From contig JAKALZ010000138.1 of assembly GCA_021813065.1 (NCBI GenBank), positions 1 through 5,590 of the forward strand: a stretch of 5,590 nt of DNA, written 5' to 3'. Position numbers and translations under genes: made by a program. The stretch comes from a bacterium. Lineage in GTDB: Bacteria > Spirochaetota > Spirochaetia > Treponematales > Rectinemataceae. Under the pieces are notes generated by a model. That model had not been told where the DNA came from. It saw nothing but the letters and a program-made list of their open reading frames with translations, and ran no database searches. This document shows, one piece after another, positions 1 through 5,590 of this stretch. Position 1 is the stretch's first letter, and every line of letters begins with the position of its first letter.

Positions 1-811
1 TATCCTCGGCGCGGGACGGATCGTCGCCGATGTCCATGACGGGGGGATCCTCGACATTGTTCTGTGGCAAGTAGGAGAGCAGTTTACGGATTGCCTCTAT
101 GGTCGACCGCTCATCGGGGAAGCTGAAGTGCGAAACGCCCGAGACTTCAGAGTGCACTCGCGCTCCGCCGAGGTCTTCGGCGCTCACCTCTTCTCCTGTT
201 ACCGCCTTGATGACCTGGGGTCCGGTGATGAACATGTTGCTCGTCTTTTCGGTCATAAAGACAAAGTCTGTGAGCGCGGGCGAATACACCGCGCCACCCG
301 CGCAGGGTCCCATAATCACTGAAATCTGAGGAATGACACCCGAGGCCAGCGTGTTGCGATAAAAGATGTCGCCGTAGCCTGACAGCGCGTCGACACCCTC
401 CTGGATGCGAGCCCCGCCTGAGTCGTTGATCCCGACGAGCGGGCAGCCAATCTTTACGGCCATGTCCATGATTTTGCAGATTTTCGCGGCGTGCATTTCG
501 CCGAGACTGCCGCCTATGACGGTGAAGTCCTGCGCGAATACGCACACGTTCCTGCCATTCACGGAACCGTAGCCAGTGACGACACCTTCTCCTGGCGCGT
601 CGATTTTGTCCATGCCGAGCGCGGTCGCCCGGTGTTCGACAAAGGTGTCGAGCTCCACGAAGGTCCCTGGATCGAGAAGCGTCTCGATCCTCTCGCGAGC
701 GGTCATCTTGCCCTTTTCGTGCTGCGCGGCGACCCTCTTAGGTCCTCCGCCCGCGCGAACTTTAGCTCGTCGCTCTTCAAGCGCCCTCAGCTTTCCTTCC
801 ATATACACCAT
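1..811 (-). CDS. mmdA: Acyl-CoA carboxyltransferase subunit (methylmalonyl-CoA decarboxylase alpha / propionyl-CoA carboxylase beta), 3' end cut by window
   Basis: This is the carboxyltransferase of a biotin-dependent enzyme that moves CO2 between biotin and propionyl-CoA/(S)-methylmalonyl-CoA. About 270 residues are visible, roughly the N-terminal half of a family member of about 510-520 residues. Counting from the ATG at 811, I see the N-terminal helix and KMTARERI (about 36-42), FAQDFTVIGGSLGEMHA (92-108), NDSGGARIQEGVDAL (129-143), the oxyanion-type loop GPCAGGAVYSPAL (168-180) and FITGPQVIKAVTGEEV (194-209). From memory these segments closely match Veillonella-type MmdA, including the GDDP-R segment near the cut. 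In-frame ATGs lie at 823, 811 and 802. I chose 811 because it gives an N-terminus of the length I recall for MmdA, but the start is uncertain. It is the last gene visible and lies 48-60 bases after the epimerase gene. Whether the enzyme is a Na+-pumping decarboxylase, a carboxylase or a transcarboxylase depends on genes beyond the left edge; the symbol is tentative. Confidence 0.93.
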   Translation of the reverse strand, partial: MVYMEGKLRALEERRAKVRAGGGPKRVAAQHEKGKMTARERIETLLDPGTFVELDTFVEHRATALGMDKIDAPGEGVVTGYGSVNGRNVCVFAQDFTVIGGSLGEMHAAKICKIMDMAVKIGCPLVGINDSGGARIQEGVDALSGYGDIFYRNTLASGVIPQISVIMGPCAGGAVYSPALTDFVFMTEKTSNMFITGPQVIKAVTGEEVSAEDLGGARVHSEVSGVSHFSFPDERSTIEAIRKLLSYLPQNNVEDPPVMDIGDDPSRAED

Positions 812-824
812 CCTTACTATCATT

Positions 825-841
825 ACCTCCAGCGAGGAGGT
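825..841 (-). promoter_or_regulatory. Hairpin overlapping the Shine-Dalgarno of the carboxyltransferase gene
   Basis: On the mRNA strand the sequence reads ACCTCC-TCGCT-GGAGGT, a perfect 6-bp inverted repeat with a 5-base loop. The 3' arm contains GGAGG (830-826), the only strong ribosome-binding site before the carboxyltransferase gene. The 5' arm is therefore an anti-Shine-Dalgarno-like sequence that could mask it. It is followed by no U-tract, so it does not look like an intrinsic terminator. A role in tuning translation is inference; a stem this short could also arise by chance. Confidence 0.5.
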
Positions 842-871
842 TACTTTTAAAACAAAGAATTAGCGCGCATT

Positions 872-1276
872 CTACTTTCGTTCGCAGAGCTCGACAAGCA
901 CGCCGCCTGTTGCCTTCGGGTGAAGGAACGCGATGCGCGCGCCACCAGCGCCGTAGCGCGGAGTCTCGTCGATGAGACGTACCCCCTTCGCCTTGAGTTC
1001 AGTCAACGCGGCATCGATGTTGGCGACGCGAAAGGCGAGATGGTGCACGCCCTGCCCTTTCGCGGCAATGAATTTGCCGACGGGACCTTCAGGATCGGTA
1101 CTCTCAAGGAGTTCTATCTCGCTCTCGCCGATGGGCATGAAGGCGGTTTTTACCTTCTGCTCGGTGACTTCCTCGATTCCGTGAAGCGGCAGGCCGAGAA
1201 TTCCTTCCCAAATGGGAAGCGCCGCGTCGATCGTCTCCACCGCGATGCCGATATGATCAAGCTTGAGAGTGTCCAT
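872..1276 (-). CDS. mce: Methylmalonyl-CoA epimerase
   Basis: This enzyme interconverts the (R) and (S) epimers of methylmalonyl-CoA, linking the mutase (R form) to the carboxyltransferase (S form). The protein is 134 residues, usual for this vicinal-oxygen-chelate (glyoxalase-fold) family, with two beta-alpha-beta-beta-beta modules (about 5-60 and 76-130). Metal ligands expected from the Propionibacterium enzyme are visible: His8 (LDHIGIAV), one of His78/His79 (GVHHLAFRV) and Glu129 (LVELCE). Glu55 in EIELLE sits near the position of the fourth ligand (Gln65 in Propionibacterium). The C-terminal YGAGGARIAFLHPK segment is also typical. I chose the ATG at 1276, not 1333, because AAGGAG sits 6 bases upstream and the protein then begins right at the conserved LDHIGIAV strand. 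Its first 20 bases overlap the end of the GTPase gene, which suggests translational coupling. The stop is TAG at 874-872. Confidence 0.96.
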   Translation of the reverse strand: MDTLKLDHIGIAVETIDAALPIWEGILGLPLHGIEEVTEQKVKTAFMPIGESEIELLESTDPEGPVGKFIAAKGQGVHHLAFRVANIDAALTELKAKGVRLIDETPRYGAGGARIAFLHPKATGGVLVELCERK

Positions 1277-2342
1277 GGTCCGCTCCTTGTTGAAATACGC
1301 GCTCAAAAAGCGCCATTCCGGCGCTATAAACATCGGTTTTGCGCGAGAAAACTTTGCGCGCGAGTTCGTCTCTCACGTTCGTGAGATCAGTCGCGCTAAG
1401 AAGGTGGTCGATTTCTTCGAAGACGAATTGGCCGAGCTGATACTTTATGGATTCGAGCCGAGCGTGCTCGAGTTCACCGGTCGAGGCGAGTCGGTCGAGG
1501 TGCTTTAAAATGGTGTTCGTGAGCTCGGCTACTCCAGTGCCATTCTCGGCGATGGTTTTAAGTACAGGGGGTGTCTCGCTTACTTGTTCCGAAAACGCGG
1601 ATTCGGGCTGAGTGCCTGGCTCGATTCCGGCATGGTGCATGAAATCCGGATCCCGCGCGGCGAGCGTGTCGGGTCCGGCGGCCGGCGACTGACCACGCGT
1701 AAGCTGCGCCTGCGTCTCGAGCATCGCCCTCAGCTCGCGCACCACTCGATCCGCGCCGTCGCGATCGGCTTTATTGACCACGAAGATATCGCCGATCTCC
1801 ATGATGCCCGCCTTGATGACCTGGATATCGTCGCCCAGTCCTGGCACAGAGACGAGCACCACAGTGTCCGCGACGCGCACGACATCGATCTCAGATTGGC
1901 CGACTCCGACGGTTTCGACGAGGATAATGTCGTACCCCGCGGCGTCGAGCACGCGGATCGCGCCGTGCGTCGCCTTTGAGATGCCGCCGAGGCTGCCCCG
2001 CGTCGCGAGGCTTCGGATAAAGACTCCGAGGTCGGTCGCGTGGCTCTGCATGCGCAGGCGGTCGCCGAGAATCGCGCCGCCCGAGAAAGGGCTCGAGGGG
2101 TCGACCGCGAGCACGCCGACCTTGAGCCCCCGCGCCCTGAACTGAGTGATGAGTTTATCCGCGAGCGTGCTTTTGCCCGCCCCCGGCGGCCCCGTGATGC
2201 CGATGACGTGCGCGTGCCCCACATGGTCCTTGAGTCGATAAAGCGCCATGTAGGCCGCTCTATCCTGACTCTCAAGGAGCGTAATGAGGCGCGCGGCGGC
2301 GCGCGTGTCTCCGGCAATGCAGCGGCGTACAAGCTCAGTCAT
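1257..2342 (-). CDS. meaB: MeaB/ArgK-type GTPase, methylmalonyl-CoA mutase chaperone
   Basis: This is a G3E-class P-loop GTPase of the MeaB/ArgK (MMAA) family, which gates cobalamin loading of methylmalonyl-CoA mutase and protects it from inactivation. Its 361 residues carry the Walker A motif GPPGAGKST (51-59), DPSSPFSGGAILGDR (81-95), the Walker B/switch region ETVGVGQSE (143-151) and the guanine-specificity motif NKAD (190-193). A helical C-terminal dimerisation arm follows from about 275. The protein is longer than the roughly 310-330 residues usual for the family. The excess lies mostly at about 211-257, a hydrophilic stretch rich in Ala, Pro, Gln, Glu and Gly just before PPVLKTIAENGTG, where relatives have only about 10-15 residues. 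The start is the ATG at 2342, 30 bases after the mutase small-subunit stop, with a modest GTGGAG site 10 bases upstream. Its 3' end overlaps the epimerase gene by 20 bases. Position beside both mutase subunits supports the chaperone role over an arginine-transport kinase. Confidence 0.95.
   Translation of the reverse strand: MTELVRRCIAGDTRAAARLITLLESQDRAAYMALYRLKDHVGHAHVIGITGPPGAGKSTLADKLITQFRARGLKVGVLAVDPSSPFSGGAILGDRLRMQSHATDLGVFIRSLATRGSLGGISKATHGAIRVLDAAGYDIILVETVGVGQSEIDVVRVADTVVLVSVPGLGDDIQVIKAGIMEIGDIFVVNKADRDGADRVVRELRAMLETQAQLTRGQSPAAGPDTLAARDPDFMHHAGIEPGTQPESAFSEQVSETPPVLKTIAENGTGVAELTNTILKHLDRLASTGELEHARLESIKYQLGQFVFEEIDHLLSATDLTNVRDELARKVFSRKTDVYSAGMALFERVFQQGADHGHSQA
1283..1288 (-). 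promoter_or_regulatory. Ribosome-binding site of the epimerase gene
   Basis: AAGGAG on the minus strand lies 6 bases before the ATG at 1276 and inside the coding sequence of the upstream GTPase gene. It decides the epimerase start against the ATG at 1333, which would add 19 residues that do not resemble the family. Confidence 0.75.
1569..1709 (-). other. Insertion segment inside the MeaB-like GTPase
   Basis: These bases encode residues about 212-258 of the GTPase, between the helix after the NKAD motif and the conserved PPVLK strand. The encoded stretch is hydrophilic and low in aromatic residues, with several Pro and Gly and two close His, so it is probably a disordered or extended loop. 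It stays in frame and its base composition does not stand out from the rest of the gene. The extra length (about 35 residues) is judged against MeaB from memory, not an alignment. Confidence 0.5.
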
Positions 2343-2372
2343 GTCGCGATTGCTCCACTTCTCAAGCAGCGC

Positions 2373-2777
2373 TCAGGAGAGGGTTCTCTTGAGGTTCGTT
2401 TTTATAAAATCGATGGTCTTCGAGGTGGGCGTCCCCGGCCCGAATACCTCTGCGACACCTTTGGATTTCAGGAAGGGAATATCCTCTTCGGGAATCACGC
2501 CGCCACCGAACACCAGCACATCATCGACGCCCTGCTCTTTCAAGAGCTCTACGACGCGTGGAAAGAGATGGTTGTGCGCGCCAGAGAGAATCGACATCGC
2601 GATGACATCGACATCTTCCTGGATCGCCGCGCTGACAATCTGCTCCGGAGTCTGTCGCAAGCCTGTATAGATCACTTCCATTCCCGCGTCGCGCAGCGCG
2701 CGCGCGATCACCTTCGCGCCTCTGTCGTGCCCATCGAGCCCGGGTTTCGCGACCAATACTCTAATCTTTCGTTCCAT
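2373..2777 (-). CDS. mcmA2: Methylmalonyl-CoA mutase small subunit (B12-binding)
   Basis: This is the separate cobalamin-binding subunit of a two-subunit methylmalonyl-CoA mutase. It carries adenosylcobalamin and pairs with the large subunit encoded just upstream. The 134-residue protein is one Rossmann-like B12-binding domain. The base-off/His-on motif DGHDRG is at 15-20, with His17 as the expected cobalt ligand; the SIL segment (62-64) and [10 protein letters not shown] (90-99) line the nucleotide-tail pocket. The length is typical for the split form; in fused mutases this domain is the C-terminus of a chain of about 700 residues. The start is ATG 2777 with GGGGAG 5 bases upstream. Only 12 bases separate it from the large-subunit stop, so the two are very probably translated together. 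Confidence 0.96.
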   Translation of the reverse strand: MERKIRVLVAKPGLDGHDRGAKVIARALRDAGMEVIYTGLRQTPEQIVSAAIQEDVDVIAMSILSGAHNHLFPRVVELLKEQGVDDVLVFGGGVIPEEDIPFLKSKGVAEVFGPGTPTSKTIDFIKTNLKRTLS

Positions 2778-2782
2778 GTCAG

Positions 2783-2788
2783 CTCCCC
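2783..2788 (-). promoter_or_regulatory. Ribosome-binding site of the mutase small subunit
   Basis: A G-rich GGGGAG site begins just after the TGA stop of the large subunit (2792-2790) and lies 5 bases before ATG 2777. Ribosomes finishing the large subunit would be placed to restart on the small one, in keeping with a 1:1 complex. Confidence 0.65.
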
Positions 2789-2789
2789 C

Positions 2790-4457
2790 TCAGAACATCA
2801 CATTCGGTCGATATTCGCCGAACTCTTCGCGCAGCACGCCGCAGATCTCGCCGAGCGTCGCGTAGACACGCACGGCGTCTAGAATTGGCGCCATGAGATT
2901 GTCGCTACCGCGCGCCGCGTTTCGCAGCGAGACGAGCGCCTTCTCCACCGAGGCTGCGTCGCGTGTTTCCTTGAGCGCGGCGAGCTTCCTTTTCTGGCGC
3001 TCTCCAACTTCGGGGTCGACGCGCAGAAGGCCCTTGGGAGCATTCTCTCTGACTTGGAATTTATTGAGGCCAACGATGATTCGCTCGCCCTTTTCGACGT
3101 CCATCTGCCACGCGTAGGCGGAATCCTGAATCTCCTGCTGCACGTAGCCCTGCTCGATCGCTTTTACCGCGCCGCCCAAATCGTCGATGCGCTTGATATA
3201 GGTCAGCACCTCTTTTTCGATGCGGTCGGTGAGGCTTTCGATATAATAGGAGCCCGCGAGCGGATCGACGGTTTCGGCCGAACCCGATTCATAGGCGATG
3301 ACTTGCTGGGTTCTGAGGGCGATGCGCACCGCTTCCTCCGTGGGGAGGGCGAGCGCTTCGTCGCGGGAGTTCGTGTGGAGGCTCTGCGTGCCGCCGAGCA
3401 CCGCCGCGAGCGCCTGGAGCGTGACGCGTATGATGTTGTTGTCCGGCTGCTGCGCGGTCAACGTCGAGCCGCCGGTCTGTGTGTGGAAGCGGAGCATCCA
3501 GCTCTTCGGGTTTTTCGCGCCGAAGCGGTCGCGCATAAGGTGTGCCCACACGCGGCGCGCGGCGCGGAACTTCGCGATTTCCTCAAAGAGGTCATTGTGC
3601 GCGTTAAAGAAGAAGGAGAGCCGCGGCGCGAAATCGTCGACGCCGAGACCAGCCTTGATAGCCGCCTGCACATACGCGATGCCATCCGCGAGCGTAAATG
3701 CCACTTCCTGCACGGCAGTGGAGCCCGCCTCCCTGATGTGGTAGCCGGAGATTGAAATCGTATTCCAGCTTGGCACCTGCTTTGCGCAAAACTCGAAGAT
3801 ATCGGTGATGAGCCGCATCGAGGGCGAGGGCGGGAAAATGTACGTACCGCGCGCGATGTACTCTTTTAGGATATCGTTTTGAATCGTGCCATTGAGCGCC
3901 TCTGGACTCACACCCTGCTTCTCTGCCACGGCGATGTACATCGCGAGCAACACCGCCGCGGGCGCGTTGATCGTCATGCTCGTGGAGACTTTATCGAGCG
4001 GAATGCCGTCGAAGAGCACTTCCATGTCCGCGAGCGAGTCGATCGCCACGCCGACTTTGCCTACTTCGCCCTCGGAGAGAGGGTGGTCAGAGTCGTAGCC
4101 GATCTGTGTCGGCAAATCAAAGGCCACCGAGAGCCCTGTCTGCCCCTGATCCAGAAGGTATTTGTAGCGCGCGTTCGATTCTTCGGCGGTGCCAAAGCCC
4201 GCGTACTGTCGCATGGTCCAGAAGCGGCCCCGGTACATCGTGGGCTGGACGCCGCGCGTATAGGGGAATTCCCCTGGCAGCCCCAGCTGGGTTCTGTAAT
4301 CGAAATCACCCTGATCGAGCGGCGTGTACACGCGGTTAACCGACGCGTTCGAACCGGTCACGAACTGCTTCTTCCGCTCGGGATATTTTTCGTTCGCCTT
4401 TTCCACTTTCGCGTTCCAGGCGTTGAAATCCTGTTCTAGTTTTTCATTGTCAGCCAT
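2790..4457 (-). CDS. mcmA1: Methylmalonyl-CoA mutase large (catalytic) subunit
   Basis: This is the TIM-barrel catalytic subunit that, with the B12 subunit, interconverts succinyl-CoA and (R)-methylmalonyl-CoA by a radical rearrangement. At 555 residues it has the length of the stand-alone large subunit, ending in YRPNVMF with no B12 domain attached. Conserved segments include [15 protein letters not shown] (81-95), [15 protein letters not shown] (110-124), [20 protein letters not shown] (191-210), [12 protein letters not shown] (234-245) and, further on, [18 protein letters not shown]. Tyr85, Arg203 and His240 correspond to Tyr89, Arg207 and His244 of the Propionibacterium enzyme, at a constant offset of four. 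Isobutyryl-CoA mutases carry Phe and Gln at the first two positions, so methylmalonyl-CoA is the better-supported substrate. The start ATG 4457 has AAGGAGG 5 bases upstream, the best ribosome-binding site in the window. It follows the oxidoreductase gamma gene after 25 bases. Confidence 0.97.
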   Translation of the reverse strand: MADNEKLEQDFNAWNAKVEKANEKYPERKKQFVTGSNASVNRVYTPLDQGDFDYRTQLGLPGEFPYTRGVQPTMYRGRFWTMRQYAGFGTAEESNARYKYLLDQGQTGLSVAFDLPTQIGYDSDHPLSEGEVGKVGVAIDSLADMEVLFDGIPLDKVSTSMTINAPAAVLLAMYIAVAEKQGVSPEALNGTIQNDILKEYIARGTYIFPPSPSMRLITDIFEFCAKQVPSWNTISISGYHIREAGSTAVQEVAFTLADGIAYVQAAIKAGLGVDDFAPRLSFFFNAHNDLFEEIAKFRAARRVWAHLMRDRFGAKNPKSWMLRFHTQTGGSTLTAQQPDNNIIRVTLQALAAVLGGTQSLHTNSRDEALALPTEEAVRIALRTQQVIAYESGSAETVDPLAGSYYIESLTDRIEKEVLTYIKRIDDLGGAVKAIEQGYVQQEIQDSAYAWQMDVEKGERIIVGLNKFQVRENAPKGLLRVDPEVGERQKRKLAALKETRDAASVEKALVSLRNAARGSDNLMAPILDAVRVYATLGEICGVLREEFGEYRPNVMF

Positions 4458-4462
4458 GAGTT

Positions 4463-4469
4463 CCTCCTT
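4463..4469 (-). promoter_or_regulatory. Strong ribosome-binding site of the mutase large subunit
   Basis: AAGGAGG on the minus strand lies 5 bases before ATG 4457, within the 25-base gap after the oxidoreductase gamma gene. It is the closest match to the consensus seen in this operon. Confidence 0.75.
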
Positions 4470-4482
4470 GGACAGGCCAGGA

Positions 4483-5040
4483 TCAAGGCCGCGCGCCAGC
4501 CGCGAGCTGGGCTTTTGCTACCGCGGCCAAGGCCAGCCCCTCTTCGAGCGCCGCGAGGTTGAGCTCTTCAGTACCCTTGGGAACCCGCGTTCTGACAGCC
4601 TCGCGCATCGTCTTGGGCGTCGCGACGCCAGAGATTCCACCGAGCACGCCGAGCGCGACCATGTTGGCCACCACTGCCCTGCCGAGCTTCTTCGAAGCGG
4701 TTTCGAGGATGGGCAGCGCCACCACAGGCACTGCCGCCCTGGGCTCGATCTTGACGCTCGTGTCGGTGATGATTACGCCTTTCTTCATTGAGAGGCCATA
4801 CGTCTTGTACGCGTCGTGCGTCAGCGCGAGGAGAAAGTCGGGTTCGGTCGCCTTCGGATAATCGATATCGCCATCGGAGATTACGACTTCGGCCTTGCTC
4901 GATCCGCCGCGCGCCTCAGGTCCGTAACTCTGAGTCTGAACCGCGTTCTTTCCGTCTTCGATCGCCGCTTCGGCCAGCACGATGCCGGCGAGGAGAAGCC
5001 CCTGGCCCCCTGAACCGCTCAGTCTGAATTCTGTTCGCAT
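4483..5040 (-). CDS. korC: 2-oxoacid:ferredoxin oxidoreductase gamma subunit (KorC type)
   Basis: This is the gamma subunit of a multi-subunit 2-oxoacid:acceptor oxidoreductase, probably the 2-oxoglutarate enzyme that forms succinyl-CoA and CO2 while reducing ferredoxin (or the reverse). The 185-residue protein is a single gamma domain. The family signature [11 protein letters not shown] is at 9-19, SYGPEARGG at 38-46, and a [11 protein letters not shown] strand-helix follows at 68-78. The Ala- and Leu-rich tail (about 160-185) is a variable end. The start ATG 5040 has AAAGGAG 7 bases upstream, inside the beta-subunit gene, which it overlaps by 22 bases. Pairing with a KorB-like beta subunit and the succinyl-CoA-using mutase next door supports 2-oxoglutarate as substrate. 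The gamma sequence alone cannot exclude pyruvate, 2-oxobutyrate or branched-chain 2-oxoacids. Confidence 0.93.
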   Translation of the reverse strand: MRTEFRLSGSGGQGLLLAGIVLAEAAIEDGKNAVQTQSYGPEARGGSSKAEVVISDGDIDYPKATEPDFLLALTHDAYKTYGLSMKKGVIITDTSVKIEPRAAVPVVALPILETASKKLGRAVVANMVALGVLGGISGVATPKTMREAVRTRVPKGTEELNLAALEEGLALAAVAKAQLAAGARP

Positions 5041-5590
5041 GCTGGCACTCCTTTGTTCCGGGCAAAGCTGGGGTTGGATCGCTGCACCTTCGCGATAATA
5101 TCGAGATACTGTTGCGTGAATTCCGGTTTTTCGCTGCTATAGAGCTCCCCGATGAGGATTTTGCCCTCGCGCTTCTCGGGAGGGAGTACCGCGGCGGCTT
5201 TGACATTGATAGTCTGGTCCTTGATCCAGTTGAGCGTGTCGACCGCGCCGCCGATCTTGTTCTTGCGGCCGAAGTAGGTGGGGCACTGCGAGAGCGCCTC
5301 GACCACGGAGAATCCCTTGTGCATCAAGGCCTTCGCGATAAGATCCTCCAGGAGCACATAGTGGTAGGTCGTGGCGCGCGCGACATAGGTCGCACCGGCG
5401 GCTTTCGCGAGCTCGCAGAGGTCGAAGTTGTACTCGATGTTGCCATACGGCGCGGTCGTGCCGAGCATTCCGTGCGGGGTCATGGGCGAGGCCTGCCCGC
5501 TCGTCATGCCGTAGGTGTCGTTGTTGATGATGATCGTGGTGATGTCGATGTTGCGCCTGGCGGCGTGGATGAAGTGGTTGCCGCCGATCG
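5019..5590 (-). CDS. korB: 2-oxoacid:ferredoxin oxidoreductase beta subunit (KorB type), 5' end cut by window
   Basis: This is the thiamine-diphosphate-binding beta subunit of the same oxidoreductase. Its reading frame is open to the right edge (first full codon at 5588), so the ATG at 5507 is an internal Met, not the start. The 189 visible residues are roughly the C-terminal two-thirds of a protein usually 270-290 long. They begin IGGNHFIHAARRNIDIT, followed by NNDTYGMTSGQASPMTP, which is the end of the thiamine-diphosphate-binding GDGD...NN motif and the segment after it. The GDGD part and the expected iron-sulfur cysteines would lie off-window. Further on, EALSQCPTYFGRKN and ILIGELY are segments I associate with KorB rather than with pyruvate oxidoreductase beta subunits. 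The gene ends in TGA at 5021-5019, 22 bases inside the gamma gene. The alpha subunit, and any ferredoxin-like delta subunit, are expected beyond the right edge. Confidence 0.93.
   Translation of the reverse strand, partial: IGGNHFIHAARRNIDITTIIINNDTYGMTSGQASPMTPHGMLGTTAPYGNIEYNFDLCELAKAAGATYVARATTYHYVLLEDLIAKALMHKGFSVVEALSQCPTYFGRKNKIGGAVDTLNWIKDQTINVKAAAVLPPEKREGKILIGELYSSEKPEFTQQYLDIIAKVQRSNPSFARNKGVPACEQNSD
5048..5054 (-). promoter_or_regulatory. Ribosome-binding site of the gamma subunit gene
   Basis: AAAGGAG lies 7 bases before ATG 5040 and within the last codons of the beta-subunit gene. It supports that start and coupled translation of the two subunits. Confidence 0.65.

Noticed and set aside
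147..545. A 132-codon minus-strand open frame starting at 545
   Set aside because: It is out of frame with the carboxyltransferase, whose frame translates cleanly and with family motifs from 811 to the left edge. The 132-codon product is Arg-rich and unrecognisable.
824..871. Possible intrinsic terminator in the largest gap
   Set aside because: The T-rich run on the transcribed strand comes before the hairpin, not after it, so terminator geometry is absent; the downstream gene belongs to the same pathway.
1277..1333. A 19-residue N-terminal extension of the epimerase from ATG 1333
   Set aside because: The extension does not resemble the family, lies inside the GTPase gene, and ATG 1276 has a well-spaced AAGGAG.
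2287..2307. GC-rich near-palindrome (cgcgc/gcgcg arms) in the GTPase gene
   Set aside because: It is within conserved coding sequence for an Arg/Ala run and is explained by GC-rich codon choice. No U-tract follows it.
2040..2882. A 280-codon open frame on the plus strand across the GTPase and mutase small-subunit genes
   Set aside because: It crosses two clearly coding minus-strand genes and their gap, its translation is rich in Arg and His and matches no family I know, and long antisense open frames are expected in GC-rich coding DNA.
3054..3755. A 233-codon open frame on the plus strand inside the mutase large-subunit gene
   Set aside because: It lies fully inside a strongly conserved gene on the other strand, with Arg-rich composition typical of a codon-bias shadow.
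5019..5507. ATG 5507 as the start of the oxidoreductase beta gene
   Set aside because: The frame stays open to the window edge and upstream codons encode the conserved GGNHFIHAARRNIDIT segment, so this Met is internal.

Overview
This window comes from a bacterial-type genome of moderately high GC and holds six co-directional genes, all read from the minus strand (right to left). Nothing on the plus strand looks like a real gene. Gaps between genes run from a 22-base overlap to 48 bases, nearly every gene has a clear Shine-Dalgarno sequence, and I see no internal terminator, so this looks like part of one operon. Both outer genes are cut by the window edges. The organism cannot be named from the sequence. 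A ferredoxin-dependent 2-oxoacid oxidoreductase plus a two-subunit B12 mutase suggests an anaerobe or microaerophile, such as a fermenter, syntroph or reductive-TCA organism.

Layout in transcription order: (1) the 3' two-thirds of a 2-oxoacid:ferredoxin oxidoreductase beta subunit (KorB type), 5590-5019; (2) its gamma subunit (KorC type), 5040-4483; (3) methylmalonyl-CoA mutase large catalytic subunit, 4457-2790; (4) methylmalonyl-CoA mutase small B12-binding subunit, 2777-2373; (5) a MeaB/ArgK-type GTPase chaperone of the mutase, 2342-1257; (6) methylmalonyl-CoA epimerase, 1276-872; (7) the 5' half of a biotin-dependent carboxyltransferase of the methylmalonyl-CoA decarboxylase / propionyl-CoA carboxylase family, about 811-1. 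That makes five complete genes and two partial ones.

Together they encode a continuous path: 2-oxoglutarate <-> succinyl-CoA <-> (R)-methylmalonyl-CoA <-> (S)-methylmalonyl-CoA <-> propionyl-CoA. Gene order matches reaction order. The path could run from 2-oxoglutarate/glutamate to propionyl-CoA, yielding reduced ferredoxin, or backwards to assimilate propionyl-CoA through succinyl-CoA. The direction, and the exact 2-oxoacid used, cannot be settled here.

The less routine details are a perfect 6-bp hairpin that would bury the Shine-Dalgarno of the carboxyltransferase gene, an approximately 35-residue hydrophilic insertion in the MeaB-like GTPase, and active-site residues in the mutase that favour methylmalonyl-CoA over isobutyryl-CoA. 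I found no RNA gene, mobile element, CRISPR array or clearly undescribed system.
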